In this document: piece by piece, positions 60,213 through 64,000 of the stretch | How positions within the stretch are numbered: the first letter of the stretch is position 1 | How the letters are laid out: every line of letters starts with the position of its first letter | Assembly: GCF_015354405.1 (NCBI RefSeq) | Contig: NZ_JADKYP010000014.1 | Coordinates: forward strand, 62,001-126,000 | DNA: 64,000 bases | Reading direction: 5' to 3' | DNA from: Nocardia sp. BSTN01 | GTDB lineage: Bacteria; Actinomycetota; Actinomycetes; Mycobacteriales; Mycobacteriaceae | Notes under the pieces: model-generated | Database searches by the model: none | The model's input: only the letters and a program-made list of their open reading frames with translations | Told to the model about the DNA's origin: nothing | Made by a program: the position numbers and the translations under genes

Positions 60213-61721
60213 TCACGAGCTCCGCTGCAATTCGGCCAGCGCATCCGCCAGGTGTGTGGTGAGGTCCCAGACGTCGGGAACCGCCTCCGGGCAGGCGACG
60301 ATACCGAAATCGAGGTGCCCGTCGTAGGACATCACGGTGATGTTCAGGCTGCCGGACAGCTCGGTGAGCACCGAGACCGGATAGCTGGCCAGCACGCGGA
60401 TCCCGTCGAGATACAGCGGAATCTGCGGTCCCGGGACATTCGAGACGATCAGGTTGACCAGGGGAAGGGTGGGGGCGACGGCCCGCAGCAGCGCCCGCGT
60501 CGGCAGGCCGTGCAGGGCCGGGGTGAGCAGCGTGGTCAGTTCGTGCAGCAGCGTGGGTGGCTGTGCGCCGAACCGGTCCTTGGCCACGAGCAGATTGTTG
60601 TGCAGCAGTTTCAGCCGGGCATGCGGATCGTGCTCACCGATCGGCAGCGGGGACAGCATGAGCGAGAACTGATTTCCCGCGGTGCCGAACTGTTCGGGCG
60701 TGCGCACCGAAACCGGGATCGCGGCCAGCAGCGGCCGGTCGACGGGGATTTCGCGGTCGAGCATCCAATTGCGCAGCGCCGAGGTGCACAGTGCCATCAC
60801 GACGTCGTTGACCGTGCCGTCGATCGACTTCTTGATCGCCTTGACCGCATCCAGGGGCAGCGAGGTGTAAGCGACGCTGCGGGTCGTGGTGAGCGGGCGG
60901 TTGAACGCGGCGTCGTCGTGTTTGGCGCGGAAGGCGTCGCGGGTGCGCAGCAGCGTCGGGACCGCGTCGAGGGCGGCGCGTGTACGGGCCGACTGGCGGG
61001 TCACCGCCTTGGGAGCGCTGCGGGCCAGCATCTCGATCATCGACGGCGTGCGGTCGCGGCGGATACCGGCTTCGGGAGGCGGTGTGGCCGTGGGTGTTTC
61101 GGAGATGTCGAGGATCGCCCCCATGATCTCCGCCGCGGACACACCGTCGATCACCGCGTGGTGCACCTTCGTGTAGACCGCTTGGCGGCCGCCCGAGAGC
61201 CCGGAGATCAGATGGCATTCCCACAGCGGACGGGACCGGTCGAGCGGCTGGGCGTGGCGGCGGGCGACATAGTCGGCGAGGTCGGCGTCGGTCGCCTCGT
61301 CGGGCAGTCGCACCTCGCGCACATGGAAACCGAGGTCGACGGTGGCGCAGTCGTCCCAGTACGGCTCATCGAGGCCCAGTGGCACGGTGCGTACCCGGCG
61401 GCGCAGCGGCGCCACCAGGTGCAGCCGGGCGGCGAACAGCCGCCGCAGGGTGCCGACATCCAGCGCGCCGCGTGCCGAGCGGCCCGAGTCGAGCAGCATG
61501 ACGGCGCCGATATGCATGGGCGCCGAGGCGGTTTCGCTGTCCAGCAGATGCAGGTCCAGGGCGCTCAACTGCCGCGGCGGTCCGGATTCCGCCGCGGCGG
61601 GGATCGTCGTCGACGGCGGCGTCGCCGCGCGCTGCGATCCGGTGGCGAACGACTCGCCCGGCGTCCGGAGATGGACGGTGGTCCCTTCCGCGTGCGAGAC
61701 GGTGCTGTGCGAGACGGCCAT
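60213..61721 (-). CDS. Wax ester synthase/diacylglycerol acyltransferase (WS/DGAT)
   Basis: 502 residues. Makes triacylglycerol or wax esters from acyl-CoA, the storage lipid of this group. The catalytic H-H-x3-D-G motif is in KVHHAVIDGVSAAEI; PLWECHLISGL and NDVVMALCTSALRNWM, and IVSNVPGPQIPLYLDG are family signatures. An N-terminal 45-residue Ser/Thr/Ala-rich tail is extra. GGGAGGT precedes ATG 61721. The longer frame upstream is a shadow. Confidence 0.9.
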   Translation of the reverse strand: MAVSHSTVSHAEGTTVHLRTPGESFATGSQRAATPPSTTIPAAAESGPPRQLSALDLHLLDSETASAPMHIGAVMLLDSGRSARGALDVGTLRRLFAARLHLVAPLRRRVRTVPLGLDEPYWDDCATVDLGFHVREVRLPDEATDADLADYVARRHAQPLDRSRPLWECHLISGLSGGRQAVYTKVHHAVIDGVSAAEIMGAILDISETPTATPPPEAGIRRDRTPSMIEMLARSAPKAVTRQSARTRAALDAVPTLLRTRDAFRAKHDDAAFNRPLTTTRSVAYTSLPLDAVKAIKKSIDGTVNDVVMALCTSALRNWMLDREIPVDRPLLAAIPVSVRTPEQFGTAGNQFSLMLSPLPIGEHDPHARLKLLHNNLLVAKDRFGAQPPTLLHELTTLLTPALHGLPTRALLRAVAPTLPLVNLIVSNVPGPQIPLYLDGIRVLASYPVSVLTELSGSLNITVMSYDGHLDFGIVACPEAVPDVWDLTTHLADALAELQRSS

Positions 61722-62033
61722 CGTTACCTCCCGGGGGACGGTCCGGGGCGGTTCACCGGCGGCACGGGTGCACCGGATCGAGCCCGGACAGCTGGGTGGC
61801 GCCTCGGCGAGGCGCCCGACGGTGTTCGCACGGCGCTGGTCGAACGACGAGTCGTCTCGATGTCCGAGACGTGCCAGCGAGTCTAGGGGCGATCGCGGCC
61901 GCCCGGGCTTCGCCGAGAATTCGAGCCCGTAAATTGTGTGCAAACACTCGATGTGGATCGGCGCGCGCGGACCGGACCCGCACACGTCTGTCGATGCGTC
62001 CCGCAGCGTCGGACGGCCGGGTACGATGGGTAA
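61722..62033. other. 312-bp intergenic region
   Basis: Between divergent genes. No frame with homology. An A+T-rich patch (GTAAATTGTGTGCAAACAC around 61928-61946) may hold a promoter. Nothing else found. Confidence 0.5.
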
Positions 62034-63068
62034 ATGCCTTCGCGCAGCGTGCATTTCGTGGGGAGCTTCCCCGCCGCGAGTACGGATGAGGCGATGCGGG
62101 CGATGGCGGACAGTGCCGGTCCGCTGTTGCACACCCTGCCCACCGGCGAGACCCGCCGGTACGAGTACTACGTCCGGCCGATCCTGGAACACCTGGTCAC
62201 TCAGGGCGCGCTCGAGGTCACCCGGGCGGGGGAGTGGCGGACTCGGCGCGATCGACCTCGATACCGTGTACCGGAGGGCCGGACGGCGACCGGGGACGGG
62301 ATGGAGCTCGGATATTCCGGGGAAGCCGCCGAGGCGCTGCCGATCTTCTCCGCCGTGCGCGCCGATCTGGGCCGGCCCGAACTCGCGTTGCAGATCGGCA
62401 TGCCGACCGATCTCACCCTGGCGTTCGTCGCCTTGGGGCCCAAGGGAATTCGCTCCGAGCGCACCGCGTTCACCGAGGCCACCACCCGAGAGATCGCCGC
62501 CATCGCGCGGACGGGCGGGAACGATGTCGTCATCCAGTTGGAGGCCACCGCGGAACTGGTGGCGATGGCGCTGACCCAGCCCGCACACCGCATGGTGGAG
62601 CGGCTACTGGGCTCGGGCCGGGGAATCGCGGCGCTCGCCGCCGCGGCCCCGGAGGGCACCCGGATCGGCGTGCACCTGTGCCTGGGCAGCCTGCACAACA
62701 AGGGCGTGCCGCTGCGCACCGCCCGGCCGTTCGTCGACCTGGCCAATTCCGTTGCGCGGCAATGGCCCTCCGGACGCACGCTGGAGTACGTCCATGTTCC
62801 GTTCGCCGCGGGCGACAGACCGCCGGCTGCGGAGTCCCGGTTCTACGCACCCCTCGCCGATCTGTCCCTGCCCGCCGGCACCCGCTTGTACGCGGGTGTC
62901 GTGCACGATATGCCCACCGAGGATGAGCAGCGAAAGACACTGCACACCATCGAGAATGCGCTGGGCCGCCGCGTCGACGGCGTCGCCTGCGCCTGCGGGC
63001 TCGGCCGTCGTCCCCGTGCCGTCGCGGACGCGCTCATGGCGCGCGCCGTGACACTGGCGGGTTCGTGA
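62034..63068 (+). CDS. MetE-like TIM-barrel protein
   Basis: 344 residues. MPSRSVHFVGSFPAASTDEAM start. Has IQLEATAELVAMALTQPA, GTRIGVHLCLGSLHNKGV and VACACGLGRRPRA near the C-terminus, which resemble the cobalamin-independent methionine synthase C-terminal barrel. The usual H-x-C zinc triad of MetE is only partly visible (HLCLG), so the reaction may differ. Confidence 0.65.
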   Translation: MPSRSVHFVGSFPAASTDEAMRAMADSAGPLLHTLPTGETRRYEYYVRPILEHLVTQGALEVTRAGEWRTRRDRPRYRVPEGRTATGDGMELGYSGEAAEALPIFSAVRADLGRPELALQIGMPTDLTLAFVALGPKGIRSERTAFTEATTREIAAIARTGGNDVVIQLEATAELVAMALTQPAHRMVERLLGSGRGIAALAAAAPEGTRIGVHLCLGSLHNKGVPLRTARPFVDLANSVARQWPSGRTLEYVHVPFAAGDRPPAAESRFYAPLADLSLPAGTRLYAGVVHDMPTEDEQRKTLHTIENALGRRVDGVACACGLGRRPRAVADALMARAVTLAGS

Positions 63069-63083
63069 CGGGCCGACCGTCGT

Positions 63084-63422
63084 CTAGCCGGCTTTGTTGT
63101 AGGCCTCGACGATGTCCTTGTGGATGCGGCCGCGGCTCGAGATCTCGTAGCCGTTGTTGCGCGCCCACTCCCGGATGGCGGCGGTCTGCTCGCGGTCCGG
63201 GGTCGTGCGTGCGGCGCCGGACTTGACGGCGCCCTTGCGGTTTCGGCCGACCTTGCGGGCGGACTCGGTCCACTGCTCGAAGATCTTGCGCAACTTCTCG
63301 GCGTTCTTGGTCGACAGGTCGATTTCGTATTCGACCCCGTCGATGCCGAAGTGCACCGTCTGGTCGGCATCGGACTTGCCGTCGTAGTCGTCCACCAGCT
63401 CGACGATGACCTTCTTGGCCAT
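63084..63422 (-). CDS. lsr2: Lsr2 nucleoid-associated protein
   Basis: 112 residues. MAKKVIVELVDDYDGKSDA and TVHFGIDGVEYEIDLS form the dimerising N-terminus; the C-terminal DNA-binding region has AIREWARNNGYEISSRGRI, with the RGR that reads AT-rich minor grooves. A xenogeneic silencer, functionally like H-NS. Confidence 0.95.
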   Translation of the reverse strand: MAKKVIVELVDDYDGKSDADQTVHFGIDGVEYEIDLSTKNAEKLRKIFEQWTESARKVGRNRKGAVKSGAARTTPDREQTAAIREWARNNGYEISSRGRIHKDIVEAYNKAG

Positions 63423-63531
63423 GAAAACCCACCCTCCACTCAGCTCTTATGTGACGCGGCGAAAATGCTAATCGAGTTCGCGAGAGCGTCGTTGAGCAGG
63501 GTGAGAACAGTGGCTCGCGAGTCGGTTCGAG

Positions 63532-64000
63532 TCACGGGCGGAAGATCGCGCGCACGCACCCTTCTCGTTTGTTCTTGAACAGGTCGTACCCGCGCACGGC
63601 GTCCTCCAGCGGGAGGTCGTGGGTGATCAGATAGGACGGATCCAGGTCGCCCTGCTGGATGTAGTCGAAGATCCGGCGGACATAGCGCTGGCCGTGCTGT
63701 TGTGCGCTGCGGATCGTGAGACTCTTGTTGGTGACGACGGCCATCGGGAACTTGTCGGTCAGGCCGTAGATACCGAGCACCGACACCACCCCGCCCTTGC
63801 GGCAGGCGAGGATCGCCTCGCGCAACGGTGTGGCGCGGTCGGTTTCGAGTCGCAGGAGTTGTTTGACGCGGTCGTAGGCGTGCTGCAGTCCGGTGCCGTG
63901 CCCCTCCATGCCCACCGCGTCGATGCAGGCGTCGGGGCCGCGGCCACCGGTCAGCTCGGCAATGGTGTTCTGGACGCTGTCCACCGCGGTGTAGTCGATG
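63532..64000 (-). CDS. Zinc-dependent alcohol dehydrogenase, C-terminal part
   Basis: Continues past the right edge. ELTGGRGPDACIDAVGMEGHG, CRKGGVVSVLGIYGL, VTNKSLTIRSAQQHGQRYV and DLPLEDAVRGYDLFKNKREGCVRAIFRP match the glutathione/mycothiol-independent formaldehyde dehydrogenase-like group of MDR alcohol dehydrogenases. The zinc sites and most of the fold are outside the window. Confidence 0.85.
   Translation of the reverse strand, partial: IDYTAVDSVQNTIAELTGGRGPDACIDAVGMEGHGTGLQHAYDRVKQLLRLETDRATPLREAILACRKGGVVSVLGIYGLTDKFPMAVVTNKSLTIRSAQQHGQRYVRRIFDYIQQGDLDPSYLITHDLPLEDAVRGYDLFKNKREGCVRAIFRP

Noticed and set aside
60252-61886. 544-codon plus-strand frame over WS/DGAT
   Set aside because: Shadow of the acyltransferase; no ribosome site or family match.

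Overview
The window is about 70% G+C with a strong G/C bias at third codon positions. It carries an Lsr2-type nucleoid protein, a wax ester synthase/diacylglycerol acyltransferase, a DesA3-type stearoyl-CoA desaturase with its reductase, an F420-type (LLM) oxidoreductase, a PIG-L/mycothiol-type deacetylase, an MMPL transporter and an LpqC-like lipoprotein. Together these point to a mycolic-acid-containing actinobacterium (Mycobacteriales), most likely Nocardia or a close relative such as Rhodococcus. I see no rRNA, tRNA, CRISPR array, intact insertion sequence or phage genes, so this reads as ordinary chromosome with some remodelled spots.

The centrepiece (about 4.0-19.5 kb) is a complete locus for a group 1h (Hhy, high-affinity, actinobacterial-type) [NiFe]-hydrogenase. 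The order is hypA-hypB, then hhyS-hhyL, a NifU/Rieske-like electron-transfer protein (hhyE-like), three conserved proteins of unknown role, a 39-residue membrane peptide, a maturation protease, hypC1-hypF-hypC2-hypD-hypE, a NiCoT nickel permease and a further unknown protein. Most genes from hhyE onward overlap by 4 bp (ATGA/GTGA), so the block looks like one translationally coupled transcript. The Hyp proteins build and insert the Ni-Fe(CN)2CO centre, NiCoT supplies nickel, the protease trims the large subunit, and the enzyme should feed electrons from trace H2 to the respiratory chain through the hhyE-like protein. A good CRP/GlxR-type site precedes hhyS, fitting control by cAMP/energy state.

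Left of it (0-4 kb) are a P450 fragment, two TetR regulators, an acyl-CoA dehydrogenase with an operator-like inverted repeat, an LpqC-like esterase and a small membrane protein. Right of it (19.5-32 kb) are a YihY-like membrane protein, an LLM oxidoreductase with two small alpha/beta-barrel proteins, a lipoprotein/membrane-protein pair, a Ser/Thr kinase fused to a multi-spanning membrane domain, a pentapeptide-repeat protein and a giant CtpI-type P-type ATPase.

From 32 to 47.9 kb the content is accessory: an XRE regulator pair, a decayed meta-cleavage locus (intact 4-hydroxy-2-oxovalerate aldolase, truncated acylating aldehyde dehydrogenase, IclR), a TetR-MMPL operon with two palindromes, and an hsp20 operon whose promoter overlaps a CIRCE element, divergent from a frameshifted MerR gene. 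It continues with a SigG-like ECF sigma factor followed by a cupin-like protein, a short leader ORF, two SDRs and a DHFR-like reductase, then the DesA3 desaturase operon. From 47.9 to 64 kb come ilvD, a PIG-L deacetylase, a Baeyer-Villiger-type monooxygenase, small membrane proteins behind a SigF-like promoter, a GH15 trehalase/glucoamylase, an APC permease, a beta-carbonic anhydrase, a sterol desaturase remnant, DUF427, a thioesterase, a WS/DGAT, a MetE-like protein, Lsr2 and a partial zinc alcohol dehydrogenase.
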